Shown here: positions 1 through 10,475 of the stretch, one piece after another
Layout: each line of letters starts with the position of its first letter
Numbering within the stretch: position 1 is the first letter of the stretch
Source of the DNA: Talinum fruticosum
Lineage: Eukaryota > Streptophyta > Magnoliopsida > Caryophyllales > Talinaceae
DNA length: 64,000 bases
Reading direction: 5' to 3'
NCBI GenBank assembly: GCA_021018815.1
Contig: JAITYX010000008.1
Coordinates: 1,486,001-1,550,000, forward strand
Notes under the pieces: model-generated
What the model was told of the DNA's origin: nothing
Seen by the model: the letters and a program-made list of their open reading frames with translations, nothing else
Databases searched by the model: none
Made by a program: the position numbers and the translations under genes

Positions 1-276
1 AACATTTTTTTTATTATGTAATCGGTTACATAAATTATATATTAAAATATAAAAAAATTATATTATTAAAATAGTATAATATTGAAGTATAATATTAATG
101 TAATTTTTATCATAAAATTTCATTACTAAATTAGTATATCATTATTGAAAAAGTATAATATTAATGTTATTTTTACCAAATTAGTAAAGTTATTTAAAGA
201 TAATCTAATTTTGCAATTAATGGTATCGCCAAATAAGCATCTTACGTGTCGCTCCTACATCGCTCGGATCCAACTT

Positions 277-283
<7 letters not shown>
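1..283. other. AT-rich spacer, no gene seen
   Basis: Very AT-rich sequence with no coding signal. The short open frame beginning near 145 runs straight into the AT repeat and is not credible as a gene. Confidence 0.6.

Positions 284-327
<44 letters not shown>
284..327. repeat. (AT)n microsatellite
   Basis: About 44 bases of almost pure AT dinucleotide. It lies just before the point (about 328) where homology to the upstream region of the third BAHD unit (about 9640) begins, so it may mark a duplication boundary. Confidence 0.9.
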
Positions 328-333
<6 letters not shown>

Positions 334-787
334 TGATTAAGGATGATAAAAATTAATATTCAAAAGTGAGTCTAATACATCAATTCACAAAGAGACAAAG
401 GGATCATTTTTGTATTATCATTGATAAGGTTTTTTTTTTTATGAAAAAGGTTTTTACAAAGCTAGGAAAATGTACAATATAGCTAGCCCAACACATTGTA
501 AACCAAACCAAAAATTATTTGCTAGATATTTATAATTATATAATAGAAAAATTACAAAACAATGTTATTATGAAATTATTTGCGTTTTTATCATTGATGC
601 ACAATTATGAGACTGGACATCCTAGTCCTGTCCTATACTCTCTGTCTCTCTTCCCGTCCCTGCCATGTTGCCTTTATTATTAATAGATTGACTAGCCCAA
701 GTTGTATTTTATTTATATCTCATAACCAAAACTGGCTGGTAATCAAAGACTCTTAGCTCATCTCCCTCATCAAATCAAATAAGCAAA
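328..787 (+). promoter_or_regulatory. Promoter and 5' leader of BAHD copy 1
   Basis: This block aligns by eye with 9640-10475 upstream of copy 3, apart from an extra 330 bp in copy 3 between about 9930 and 10260. It contains a pyrimidine-rich patch (about 635-665), a TATA-like TTTATATC (about 712-719) and a leader ending in a CTCCCTCATCAAATCAAA-type stretch that is shared with the intact gene at 6829. The TATA assignment is by inspection only. Confidence 0.55.
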
Positions 788-1451
788 ATGAGCGAGAAAG
801 TGATTATAAAGCAATCGACCATGGTGAGGCCGGCGGAGGAGACCCCGAAACGGCGCCTTTGGTTGTCAAGGCTGGACATGTACTTAAGCGGGCCTTTCAA
901 TCATGCACGCACTATATATGTTTATCATCCAACCGGTGATAATAACGTTAACGGTATTCCGTTTTTTGATACGACGATATTGAAGAAGAATCTTAGCAAA
1001 GTCTTGGTGCCCTTCTACCCCATGGCCGGTAGGCTTAGGGAGGACCAAAATAAGCGATTCGAGATAGATTGCAATAGTGAGGGGGCCTTATTTGTCGAGG
1101 CAGAGACAACGTATTATTCGCTATCCGATCTTGGGGATTTCAAGCATGCCTTAGAGTTAAAGAAGTTGCTCACTCCTTCCTGTGACTACTCAAAGGGGTT
1201 AAGCTCCATCCCTTTGGTCATGGTCCAACTAACTCGGTTCAAATGCGGTGGTGTAACACTAGGGTTCTCTAACCATCACCATGTAGGCGATGGTTGGGGC
1301 TACGACCACTTAATTAACTCGTGGGCAAAGCTAGCCAGAGGGCTCGAGCTCGATCCCGACCTCATGCCCTTCCATGAGAGGAAACCATACCTTGCTCCGC
1401 GTGACCCACCCCAAGTCAAGTTTCAACATGTCGAATTTCGTCCGCCCCGAG
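788..1451 (+). pseudogene. HCT-like BAHD acyltransferase, exon 1 only (copy 1)
   Basis: First exon of a hydroxycinnamoyl-CoA:shikimate-type BAHD acyltransferase. It starts at ATG 788 in the same context as the intact paralogue and opens with the family signature STMVRPAEETP. It then has LVPFYPMAGRLRED, an IDCN segment and the catalytic HHHVGDGWG (HxxxD motif), and ends near QHVEFRP at a GT donor (1452) in phase 1, exactly as in the intact gene at 6829-8594. No second exon with the DFGWG motif follows: intron homology stops inside a MITE at about 1846, and unrelated sequence takes over. Transcription would give at most a 226-residue half-enzyme lacking the C-terminal domain and CoA-side elements. 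The frame itself is undamaged, so loss of exon 2 is probably recent. It could still be read as a truncated protein. Confidence 0.85.
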
Positions 1452-1616
1452 GTACGCACTTTAACTAGCTTGTGGTCGTCTTTAAGCAATTTTAATCCAT
1501 GTCAAGTATGCCAAGTCTATGTATCGATACATGGTGTAATGATCCTAAAAATTTGATTATTCGTCATATGCCGAATAATATACGTTTATTCACAAATGAG
1601 CAATGAAATTAAGTTT

Positions 1617-1846
1617 TACTACCTCTGTTCCACCATACTTGTCGCTTGTGAGCGAATTTGAAAAAACACAAAAATTGATGGCAAGATTTATGTTAAAAGA
1701 TCAATTTACCCTACAGTTCCATTAGAAATGAATAAAGCCAAAAAAAAAAAGAGGAAAAAACAATATATAAAGATAAAATTGGTAAAATAGTCATTATATA
1801 TCATTGGAATTGTAAAGTGACGTATATTGTGAAATCGAAAAAGTTA
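1617..1846. mobile_element. Stowaway-like MITE, right end truncated
   Basis: Begins with TACTACCTCTGTTCC, a close match to the TA plus CTCCCTCCGTTCC ends of Stowaway (Tc1/mariner-derived) MITEs. Its interior matches the intact-gene intron MITE at 7626-7859, including a TTTATGTTAAAAGATCAA stretch. The right terminal repeat is missing; sequence changes abruptly at about 1847, which is also where the BAHD intron homology ends. Confidence 0.7.
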
Positions 1847-3130
1847 GGCTCTATTTGATTCTAAGAAAATTAGAAGGAAAGAAAAAAATGTGGAAAATGA
1901 TTTTCTTTTCCTTGTGTGAATTGAAGAAAAAAGGTGAGAAAAAAGTTTGATGGAAAAATTTATGAAAAATTTTGTCAATTTGGTCAATGATATTTTTCTT
2001 CCAAAATTGAGAGGAAAATGTAAGAAAAAATTCACAAAGAGAGAGAAATGGAGAAAAGAGAGAATTTTATTAAAAAATGTCATTAAAAATTTTCTCTTTT
2101 CTCTCAATTAATCAATACTATTGAGTATTTTCTCTCTCTTCTCCATGACAATGTAGTGGATGGGTAAGAGGTTGGAAAATAATTATAATTTTTTTCCCTA
2201 TATTTTTCCTTTAACCAAACACAAGAAAAAATTGACAAAGAGAGAGAAATGTAGTGGATGGGTAAGAGGTTGGAAAATATGCAATACCAAAGTTCGATTA
2301 AAAAAATCAACTTTAAAAATATAAAATTAATTTCTAATTTTCATCCAAACTATTAAAAAAATAGATTTTTCTTTTCATAAAAAATAACATACATATAATA
2401 TTCAACTCTTAATTGAACATCCAAAAATTCTACAAAATAAAACAACCATTACAAATTCATTTTTACTATAAAAAACAGTTAATGTATCAGAAAACAAATG
2501 AATGTGAGCAGACCCCATTTAAGATCTACTCTAATCCATTTTTTCTCTCCTCGGATCTCCCGCTGGAAGGAGGAGGGGAGGACCTCAAGCTCCACTTTTG
2601 AAGCCGAGATCCTCGATTGTGAATACTAGTCTGGGACTGATTGGGAGGATTCTCTTGAAAGATATTGGATAAAACTTGAACAACGTAGAGCAGATTACAG
2701 CGGTCGATGCACAAAAAAGTTCTAGTTCTCACACAAGTCAGATTCTCCTGCCAATACTCTTGACTACAACGATGATAATATTTGTTTTATCGCCTATGCC
2801 ACAGATACCAAAAATTAAAAAAATTGTCAGACTTTTTCTGACAACTCGTTACATTTGTGAGCCAGCTCTTCTCAGAGACTCTACCCATTACAGCTGTTGT
2901 TGCAGTAGTATGCAACTCACTGCAAAGAAGGCAACTCTAGGAAAGGCTGTCAAAGTCTTCAGTCCGAGAGGACAACTGACATCAGGTACAAGCCTTTTCA
3001 TATCTTTGTTCAGTGCAATAAAAGGCAAATAGACTGAGGAATGTTTTAAATCTAGTAGCCAAAGTTGTTGTCTGAATTACGAGTCCACAAAACCAAGTCT
3101 CTCAACCAGCAACTTCACTAACTTGACTTG
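1847..3130. other. Sequence replacing exon 2 of copy 1; unidentified
   Basis: Starts with GGCTCTATTTGATTCTAAG and is A/G-rich to about 2340, with a repeated block (GAGAGAGAAATG plus GTAGTGGATGGGTAAGAGG, near 2040-2180 and 2240-2275). A sequence related in reverse orientation ends at about 5012 (...TTAAATAGAGCC), which suggests a repeated element. An open frame of 118 codons at 2676-3032 (+) has no recognisable domain. No BAHD homology is seen here. Confidence 0.45.
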
Positions 3131-3240
3131 AGGGGTGTCGTATGGCTCTTGATAACATAAGTGATAACTAGTTAAAAGCATTTTGTGAATCAACTGTGGG
3201 CTGTGCCTGCGCAGACCTCATTCGGCCAAATTCTGCTGTA
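3130..3240 (+). repeat. Duplicated 3' flank of BAHD unit, part 1
   Basis: Matches the sequence after the intact gene (about 8735-8815). Shared landmarks are a GGCTCTTGATAA segment, TTTTGTGAATCA and a GCAGACCTCATTC stretch. This marks the 3' side of the duplicated unit for copy 1. The homology is interrupted by about 790 bp (3240-4030) before it resumes. Confidence 0.65.
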
Positions 3241-4030
3241 CAGATATAACTGGGGGCTATTGGTGGGAAGTCGAGCGTCTGAATATCGGACCATGTTTTG
3301 TGTCCATAGTTCTCATATGTTGCACTACTGCTCGAGCTGGCGCACCTTACTAGTTCGTTATTGAAGATTTTATTGCGAGTTGGGCGATGGACAGGGCTTT
3401 AATGGACCGACCATACGAGCTGAGTTGACTTCAGTAATGCTGAAGGCGATTTAGTTTGTCAGGCTGGGCCGAGGCGGGCCACTATCTGGTGGTTCGTGGG
3501 TCAACTAAAACGCTCTCTCATTATGTAAAAGCAAGACTTCTTCTTCATGCCTACGTCTAAAAACTTTACGCTTAAGAATTGATTTCTTTATTAATCTTTG
3601 CTCATGATTTTCCATGTAATTTTCAGCCTATCTTTCTTTTTGTTGATTTCTTTATTAATCTATTGAAACTTTCAATTAAAAACCTTTAATTCAATTAATT
3701 TGAATCTTAAAGTGCTAAGTCTAATCTTAATTTTGAGTCACTTTTAAGTAGTGTACATGTTAATTATTTATTTTAGATAAAAGAGTTTAAAAAACAGAAA
3801 ATAACTGATTGTTAAATGTTATTATTGATGAATGCCTTACTAACCTTCAACGTAAATGGGCAGGTCATGTACGAGTTAGGGTTAGTTGACCCATGACTCG
3901 ATCTAAACCACTAAAGAGCACTCTAAACTCTGCCTGAGTCATTTACTTAATGAATCGACCCTAATCCAATCCAACTCGATTGCAAGGTTTGTTTTAGTTG
4001 ATCAATGTAGATGGCCTTTAAACTTGAGTA
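3240..4030. other. About 790-bp insertion within the duplicated flank; unidentified
   Basis: Absent from the matching flank of the intact gene (8815-8830). The first half is less AT-rich than its surroundings and the second half is AT-rich. No open frame of note and no convincing terminal repeats were seen. It is either an insertion here or a deletion in the other unit. Confidence 0.4.
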
Positions 4031-4132
4031 TGTAGTAATCATTTTTTGGAGGCTTTATCAATACAATAGGTTTTGGTACCACAACTCTAGGTAATATCTT
4101 CCCAATTCCCATTATTATTCATTATTATTTAT

Positions 4133-4380
4133 TACTCCCTATATCCATTATGATTGTCCTAATTTAAATTTTTATGGTGAGTATTTTGATCATTACTCTC
4201 TCACAAACTACATACATAATTATGTCATTAAAAGGTATTTTAGAAATTTTAAAAGTAATATTTTCGGTCATAATTCATTAAAATGAAAAATAATTATATT
4301 TTTCTTTTAATTTAAAGTCAAAGTCCATCAAAAGTGACTGAAAAATAATTTTGGACAATCACAATGGAACTGAGTGAGTA
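4133..4380. mobile_element. Stowaway-like MITE with intact terminal repeats
   Basis: Starts TACTCCCTATATCCATTATG and ends with the inverted match ...ATGGAACTGAGTGAGTA. The outer about 28 bp pair as inverted repeats, and TA flanks both ends. The same element sits at the same relative position in the second unit (8903-9131), so it was inserted before that duplication. Confidence 0.8.
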
Positions 4381-4413
4381 GACACCACCAAAAACCAAAG
4401 GCTAGTAAGTAAG

Positions 4414-4520
4414 ATGAGCGAGCAGCAAAGTAATGACCGTAAAGCAATGGACGACAGAGAAGCCGCCGGGAAAACTCCGAAACGGAGAGAGGCTATGGCT
4501 GTCGAGGCGCAATATCATCC
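4414..4520 (+). pseudogene. Relic of a BAHD exon 1 start (orphan A)
   Basis: About 100 bp resembling the first codons of the BAHD genes. ATGAGCGAG is followed by decayed ...GTAAAGCAATGGACG, then CCGGGAAAACTCCGAAACGG and a GGCTGTCGAGGCGC segment, which correspond to the AIIKQS...ETPKRRLWLSR region. Small indels and base changes destroy the frame. A parallel relic occurs at 9179-9290. It is too short to translate; the call rests on nucleotide similarity only. Confidence 0.6.
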
Positions 4521-4599
4521 ATTCATAAAACTTACCCCAATTTGATGCCATAGTTGGTGGTCCACACTCTATTAGCTGCCTTAATATGTCAACAAATTC

Positions 4600-5037
4600 A
4601 TAGGACAAACTAAACTTTCATCAATAAATTTGTCGGGAAAAAGACCTTAAATGAGGCTGAAGATCGAGATTGAAGAACGTGTAACATCCACGGGTCACAA
4701 GGGTTTCGTGGTTCACTATTGAAAAGAATTTATGCATTGCTTTTAACCAATAATACATATCAAGTTAATTAATTTTTTTATTAATTAAGGCCAGCGGTAT
4801 GAATGAATGGTTCAAGTATCTAAGAATCAGGCTTTGAGAAAATTTCCAAGACTTTCCACTTGATTTTCGAAGGAAAATCTTTTAACTTAGATTAAGTTTA
4901 TTTCTTTTCCACTTCTTTTTCTTTGTAATTTTCTTTGAAGCAAATGTTAGAAAAAAGTGGCTTTTTAAATTTTTTTCTTCTGTATACCTTATTTTTCTCA
5001 AATTAAATAGAGCCTTTAAGCGATATTTGGTAGATAA
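4600..5037. other. AT-rich spacer with a possible repeat remnant
   Basis: No gene seen. About 4850-5012 is T-rich and ends TTAAATAGAGCC, which is the reverse of the start of the 1847 element. It is probably a fragment of the same unclassified repeat. Confidence 0.35.
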
Positions 5038-5324
5038 TACTCGAAAGGTATTTCCTGTATTTTAAAATAAATGTTACTTTAACTAACTTTTATTGTTCAA
5101 CAATACTTATTGCTTTATAATGCCAATGACATATTAATGATTAATTTATCAATTTTATCCTTATTAATTGTGTTATTTCTCCTATTTTTTCATTGATTTT
5201 CTTCATTTCCAATAAAATCTTGGGACAAATGAGTCTTTTGACAGAAATTATATCATGAATTTAGTGTTTTCTTGGTAATCCCTCATAACCTTCAAACAAC
5301 AAGTATTTTAAAACGGAGGAAGTA
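5038..5324. mobile_element. Stowaway-like MITE, reverse orientation
   Basis: The right end reads ...GTATTTTAAAACGGAGGAAGTA and the left end begins TACTCGAAAGGTATTTCCTG. The interior, read in reverse, contains GGATAAAATTG...ATTAATATGTCATTGG, shared with the elements at 9345-9499 and 56285-56545. TA flanks the right end. Confidence 0.7.
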
Positions 5325-5797
5325 TTGTTTTCAATCTCGTACATTAACTTTTATTTTTAGATAGCCATTAGATGACATATATGAAGCAAAATAATAAATG
5401 TGCTGCTATAAGAAAATTTTATTTTAATGTAAAAATTACATTAATAATTATTAAAGTGATCAAAAATTAGTATAATTGAATCTCAATAAAGTAGAAAGTT
5501 TTATTTATAATTATAAAATTACGTGCACAATATATTTTTATATGTAGAGTCGAACTAATTAGAGTGTCATTTGTACTTATCGGTGTGATCGACGAATACT
5601 TCAACTTCATAATTAATTGTTAATATACTAACTATTAAAAACATGGTGACTTTAAAGCATGTAACAAATGAATTTAAACTAAGATAAGACGCAATCAAAA
5701 GAAAATATACTTGAAAAGTACGAGTTTATGAAAAAGTAAAAATGAATTCAACTGCTACAAATTTCATACATATTAATAATCCTAGACTTCCTAGCTT

Positions 5798-5944
5798 CCT
5801 AGATTGTCATATATTATTATTCTCCTTGAAATAAATGCTTATTGACCTATATTATTGTCCGTGGTGGAGCCACTTGAAGGCCACCTAGATTGTCATATAT
5901 TATTATTCTCCTTGAAATAAATGCTTCTTGACCTATATTATTGT
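5798..5944. repeat. 61-bp direct repeat, period 86
   Basis: The segment starting CCTAGATTGTCATATATTAT occurs at 5798-5858 and again at 5884-5944 with a single mismatch (A/C). The 25 bases between copies mention a GTGGAGCCACTTGAAGGCC stretch. Confidence 0.85.
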
Positions 5945-6359
5945 AAGTCACAGTCACGCGAAGGTCAAGATGTCTTGGCCAAAAAAATAAATAAAATATT
6001 TTATTTTTAGAGTTAAAATTTTAAATTATAAGTAATTGGACACCTTTAAATTTGATCCAAAAGCGTTGGACACCCTTATTTCGAATTTATAACTTCATCA
6101 CTATCGATTATTATTTAGTTTTTTTTTATATAAAGCTTTAGACGAGTGCTACTTTGGGTGAGGAAAAACCCTTGTTTATCGGGCATGGTCCGATTAGTTA
6201 TGAGGTGGCAATCCTTCCTTAAACCAAACACAAATGGAGATGGAAGCTCGTCATATTATTTTTCAAAAATTTTAATTAATATGACAATGTCTCTTATTAT
6301 TGTTTATTAATCTTGTTTTAGTACTCGTATTATTGTATTTAGGCTTATTCGAACTTATA

Positions 6360-6550
6360 TATAAAGCCGATATAAACAAAAACATAAAAAGAAACGAACA
6401 TAACCGAACAAAAATGAATATAAACGATACAGAAACGAATATAAACTAACAGAAATGAGTTGTTAAATAAGAAACAAACATAAACGAATGAACATAAACA
6501 AACATAAAAGAACATAAATAAACATAAAAAAACATAAATGAACATAAAAT
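6360..6550. repeat. Degenerate ATAAACGAAC-type tandem repeat
   Basis: Roughly 190 bp of imperfect copies of a 10-12 base unit (AACATAAACGAA variants). It has low complexity and no coding value. Confidence 0.7.
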
Positions 6551-6639
6551 ATTATATATATTATGCTTTTTATGTAAAGTAGAACAGCACCCTAAATGTC
6601 ACTTATTAATATATGGATGAGATGCGAACAACGTGGAAT

Positions 6640-6828
6640 TTTATGCGAGTTTTTGTGTAAAATGATTCAAAATTGTACCTATAAATGTCACTGCTTGTGT
6701 TAGCTGGTGAGTACACAATTAAAAGGCAGGATATTCCCAAGTTGAATTTTTCTATGTCCCACAACCTAAACTAGTTGATAATCACAGAGAATCTTAGCTC
6801 ATCTCCCTCATCAAATCAAATAAGCAAA
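6640..6828 (+). promoter_or_regulatory. Shortened promoter and leader of the intact BAHD gene
   Basis: Aligns with the copy 3 promoter (from about 10210) and, more proximally, with that of copy 1 through the TTAGCTGGTG, CACAATTA and CCAAGTTGAAT landmarks and the shared leader up to AGCAAAATG. Relative to both, about 73 bp are missing between ACACAATTA and CCCAAGTTGAAT. This removes the pyrimidine-rich patch (CTCTCTGTCTCTC type), and the TTTATTTAT/TTTATATC stretch has become TTTTTCTATG. So the gene has no obvious TATA box at the position used by its siblings. Confidence 0.55.
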
Positions 6829-8594
6829 ATGAGCAAGAAAGTGATTATAAAGCAATCGACCATGGTGAGGCCGGCGGAGGAGACCTCGAAACGGCGGCTT
6901 TGGCTGTCAAGGGTAGACATGTACCTATGCCCCCTTTTATACCATCTTCGCACTGTATATGTTTATCATCCAACTGGTGATAATAACGGTAGCGATATTC
7001 CGTTTTTCGATACGACGATATTGAAGAAGAGTCTTAGCAAAGTCTTGGTGCCCTTCTACCCTATGGCCGGTAGACTTAGGGAGGATGAAAATGGGCGACT
7101 CGAGATCGATTGCAATGGCGAGGGGGCCTTATTTATCGAGGCAGAGACAACGCATTATTCGCTATCCGATCTTGGGGATTTTAAACCCACCTTGGAGTTA
7201 AAGAAGTTGGTCAGTCCTTCCTGTGACTACGCAAAGGAGTTAAGCTCCATCCCTGTGCTCATGATCCAACTAACTCGGTTCAAATGCGGTGGTGTAACCC
7301 TAGGGTTCGCTAACCATCACCATGTAGGCGATGGTTGGGGCTTCATCCACTTAATTAACATGTGGGCTATGCTAGCCAGAGGGCTCGAGCTCGATCCGGA
7401 CCTGATGCCCGTCCATGAGAGGAGACCATACCTTGCTCCGCGTGACCCCCAGGTCAAATTTCAACATGTCGAGTTACATCCGATCCAAGGTACGTTCTTC
7501 AATTAGCTTGAGATTGAGTTTAAGCAATTTTAATCCATGTCAAATATGCCACGTCTATGCATTAATACATGCCGTAATTGTCCTATAAACTTGATTATTT
7601 ATAAATGCACAATGAAGCTAAGTATTACTCGTCGTTTTTCAGTTATGAGGAAATTTAAAATAAAAACAAAAGAAGACAAAATTTATGTTAAAAGATCAAA
7701 ATATTTCAAAATTTCATTAGAAATGAAAAAATGTCAAAAAAAAAGAGGAGAAAAAAATACAGATAAAATAGGTAAATTAGTTATTAATATGAACGTAAAA
7801 TTTATTGTGAAAAGAAAAAAGATACTTAAATTGACATGTATTGTGTGACAGAAGGAGTATCTAAGATCAATGTTTTATCATGATAAATATATGTACATGT
7901 AGATGCTTCTCGAATAAGTTCAAACCCTGATAAAGAAACCAAAATATCATCGAGCTTCAAGTTGACGAAAGACCAAGTTAATACTTTAAAGCAAAAGGTA
8001 ACCTCAACCGCCTTGGGAGTGAAGAGTAAACTAAGCACGTACGAGGTGGTAGCCGGTCACATATGGCGAACAGGGTGCAAGGCCCGTGAACTGGCCGAAG
8101 ATCAAGAAGTGAAGCTCTACATACCGATCAATGGACGATACAGATTGAAGAATCCGGCATTGCCGCAATGGTATTCTGGTAACGCAATTTTCTTCGGAGC
8201 TTGCATTGCTAAATCAAGAGATGTCACAGAAAACCCACTTGGTTATGCTGCCACCAAGATTCATGAAGCGTTGGAAAGAGTGAATGATGAGGAATACTTA
8301 AGATCGGCTATTGATCACTTGGAGAGTCACCCCAATTTCGACACTCTAATACGTGGGGAACACACGTCTACATGTCCTAACATGACCATAAATTCATGGG
8401 CAAAATTTGATTTCTATGAGGGGGACTTTGGGTGGGGCAACCCCTCGTATGTAGGCCATGCTATGATTGCTTCTGAGGGTCAAGTGTTCCTCAGCCAGAA
8501 CCCAAACGAAGATGGTGGCTTTACATTGTTCATTCGTCTGTTCAGTCATCACATGGGACTCTTTGAAAAATACTTGTACGACTTCGAAAATTAA
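6829..8594 (+). CDS. HCT-like BAHD acyltransferase (intact copy 2)
   Basis: Two exons, 6829-7489 and 7903-8594, joined in phase 1 by a GT-AG intron of 413 bp, give 450 residues, normal for the family. BAHD enzymes transfer acyl groups from CoA thioesters in the cytosol; the closest resemblance by eye is to shikimate/quinate hydroxycinnamoyltransferases. Seen in the sequence: STMVRPAEET at the N-terminus, LVPFYPMAGRLRED (residues 74-86), catalytic H164 in HHHVGDGWG (HxxxD), STYEVVAGHIWR, and DFGWG at 395-399. The intron lies after QHVELHPIQ, the usual BAHD position between the two motifs, and carries a MITE. The ATG at 6829 is chosen over in-frame upstream codons because copy 1 starts at the same point. 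Differences from typical HCT are HHVGDGWG in place of an HHxADG-type sequence and DFGWGNPSYVG after the structural motif, so acceptor specificity is uncertain. Confidence 0.93.
7626..7859. mobile_element. Stowaway-like MITE inside the BAHD intron
   Basis: TACTCGTCGTTTTTCAG at the left and ...GACAGAAGGAGTA at the right, flanked by TA. The interior matches 1617-1846. It occupies more than half of the 413-bp intron of the intact gene without touching the splice sites. Confidence 0.65.
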
Positions 8595-8902
8595 TTGATT
8601 TGGAAAGCTTGGTTTAGTTGATCGTAGAGTTATCTTAAGAAATGTTTGCATTTACATTCTATAATATGAATTTGTCACCATTAATTCTGGGTTTTGTGTG
8701 TGGCGCGATCTCATTAATAAGAGTAGGAGGTGAGTAGGGGTTTTGTACGGCTCTTGATAAGTAATAAATTTTGTGAATCAGTTGTGGCTGTGCCTGCCGC
8801 AGACCTCATTCCACCGTTAGTCTCTGGAAATCATTTTTGGATGCTTCAATACAATTCTTGGTAATATCATTCCAATTATCATTCGTGTTCTTTACTATTT
8901 TA
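8595..8902. other. 3' flank of the intact BAHD gene
   Basis: The first about 150 bp (to TAAGAGTAGGAGGTGAG) match the flank of deleted copy 3 (10685-10862). From 8735 it matches 3130-3240 and 4030-4130. It includes the likely 3' UTR. No separate gene seen. Confidence 0.6.
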
Positions 8903-9131
8903 TACTCTTTTTGTCCACTATAATTGTTCTAATTTAATTTTTTATGGTGAAAAAAACTAAATTAAAAATTATATCACTGAAAAGTATTTTAAAAACTTTA
9001 AAAGCAATATTTTTAGACATAAATCATCAAAATATCAAATTAATTATATTTTCTATTAAATTTATTGTGAAAGTTCATCAAAAGTGAAAAGAAAAAGTTT
9101 TTTAGAGAATTATAGTGGGACTGAGTGAATA
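8903..9131. mobile_element. Stowaway-like MITE (same insertion as 4133)
   Basis: TACTCTTTTTGTCCACTATA at the left and ...TAGTGGGACTGAGTGAATA at the right. The interior and flanks are collinear with 4133-4380, so this is one ancestral insertion that was then duplicated. Confidence 0.75.
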
Positions 9132-9178
9132 GACACCACAAAAAAATAAAAATTACAGGGCTAGTAAGTATAAGTAAG

Positions 9179-9290
9179 ATGAACAGCAACAGCTAAGTGG
9201 ATTATCGTAAAGCATTGAATGATGGTGTGGGCAGCTGGAGAAAACTCCGTAACGGAGAGAGGCGATCGCTGTGGAGGCGCATATTGTCTA
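9179..9290 (+). pseudogene. Relic of a BAHD exon 1 start (orphan B)
   Basis: Collinear with orphan A at 4414: ATG, decayed ATCGTAAAGCA, then GGAGAAAACTCCGTAACGGA and a GCTGTGGAGGCGC segment. It lies at the same distance after the shared MITE. A stop early in the frame and small indels leave no usable coding sequence. Confidence 0.6.
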
Positions 9291-9344
9291 TTGATTAGGT
9301 TTAATATGTCACTTGAATTGTAAAGTGATAACACCGATAATGAA

Positions 9345-9499
9345 AAAGAATTAATAAAAAGAGAAAAGAAATAAAGTAATTACTAAGGATAAAATTGGTA
9401 AGTTAGTAATTAATATATCATTAAAATTGTAAAATAACAACTATTATGAAATATAAAAAAATTAATTAAAGTGATATAAATTTTCAAACGGAGGGAGTA
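9345..9499. mobile_element. Stowaway-like MITE fragment, left end missing
   Basis: Internal GGATAAAATTGGTAAGTTAG and the right end TTTCAAACGGAGGGAGTA match the family at 56285-56545. The corresponding left terminal repeat is not evident. Confidence 0.6.
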
Positions 9500-9639
9500 G
9501 TTTTTAAGTTAATAATCAGTTGCTTATTAATGCCTTACAGGAAGAAGTTTCAATTAATTAATTATTGGATAATTCAAACTATAACTATATATATATAATT
9601 ACTACCAATAAAAATCAATGGTGCAAAAAATTATTTCAT

Positions 9640-10475
9640 ATGTTGATTAAGGATGATAAAAACTAATACTAAAAAGTGAGTCTAATCAATCATTTCCCAA
9701 ACAGACAAAGGACAAATATCATTTTTGTATTATCGTTGATAAGGTTTTTTTTTTTTTTTTATGAATAAGGTTTTTACCAAGCTAGGAAAAATGTATAATA
9801 TATAGCTAGCCCAACACATTGTAAACCAAACCAAAAATTATGTACTAGATTTTTAGAATTATATAATAGAAAAATTATAAAATAATATTATTATGAAATT
9901 ATTTGAGTTTTCACCATTGATCATACATAGTCATATACATAATGAGTGTTGGTCTAATGACAAACACTTCACATTTTCGTCATCTTCATCGAGGTTTGAA
10001 CCTTTAATAAGACAATTTTCTTACAAGTTGTATAATAAATTCGGATATATTGTGAACTTAAAATTTAAATTTGTTATCCCTATTCTCCATACTTTTAAGT
10101 CAAACTGACATTACCCTTAAAATAGGGCCCTAATTCAGTAGCTCATATTTAGGTACAAATGTCATACGTTGGTGAGAAGCAAACCACGTTAAGCTTTGAT
10201 GTATCATTGAAGATTGTACCTATAGCTTATAAATGTCCCACATTTACCTTATGTTAGCTGGTGGATGCACAATTATGATACTGGACATCCTACTGCTGTA
10301 CTCTCTGTCTCTCTTTCCGTCCCTCCCATATTAGCCTTTATTATTAATAGATTGGCCAACCCAAGTTGAATTTTATTTATGTCCCATAACCTAAACTAGT
10401 TGATAATCAAAGAGACTCTTAGTTCATCTCCCTCATAGAATCAAATCAAACACATATCAGAGAAAATTAATCAAA
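9640..10475 (+). promoter_or_regulatory. Promoter region of BAHD copy 3
   Basis: Homologous to 328-787 from TGTTGATTAAGGATGATAAA onward. It carries an extra about 330 bp (about 9930-10260) absent from copy 1. The later part of that extra block (GATTGTACC...TTAGCTGGTG) is shared with the promoter of the intact gene. The pyrimidine-rich patch (about 10300-10325) and TTTATTTATG are retained. Confidence 0.55.

Larger units (their letters stand above)
5325..6640. other. AT-rich spacer upstream of the intact BAHD gene
   Basis: No gene seen. It contains the 61-bp direct repeat at 5798/5884 and, at about 6360-6550, an imperfect tandem array of an ATAAACGAACAT-type unit. The open frame on the reverse strand through that array is a repeat artefact. 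Confidence 0.55.

Noticed and set aside
2676..3032. 118-codon open frame near BAHD copy 1
   Set aside because: No domain, and composition drifts through unrelated sequence; not supported as a gene.
6345..6545. 66-codon minus-strand frame
   Set aside because: It runs through the degenerate ATAAACGAAC repeat and gives only a Phe/Val/Cys-rich repeat peptide.
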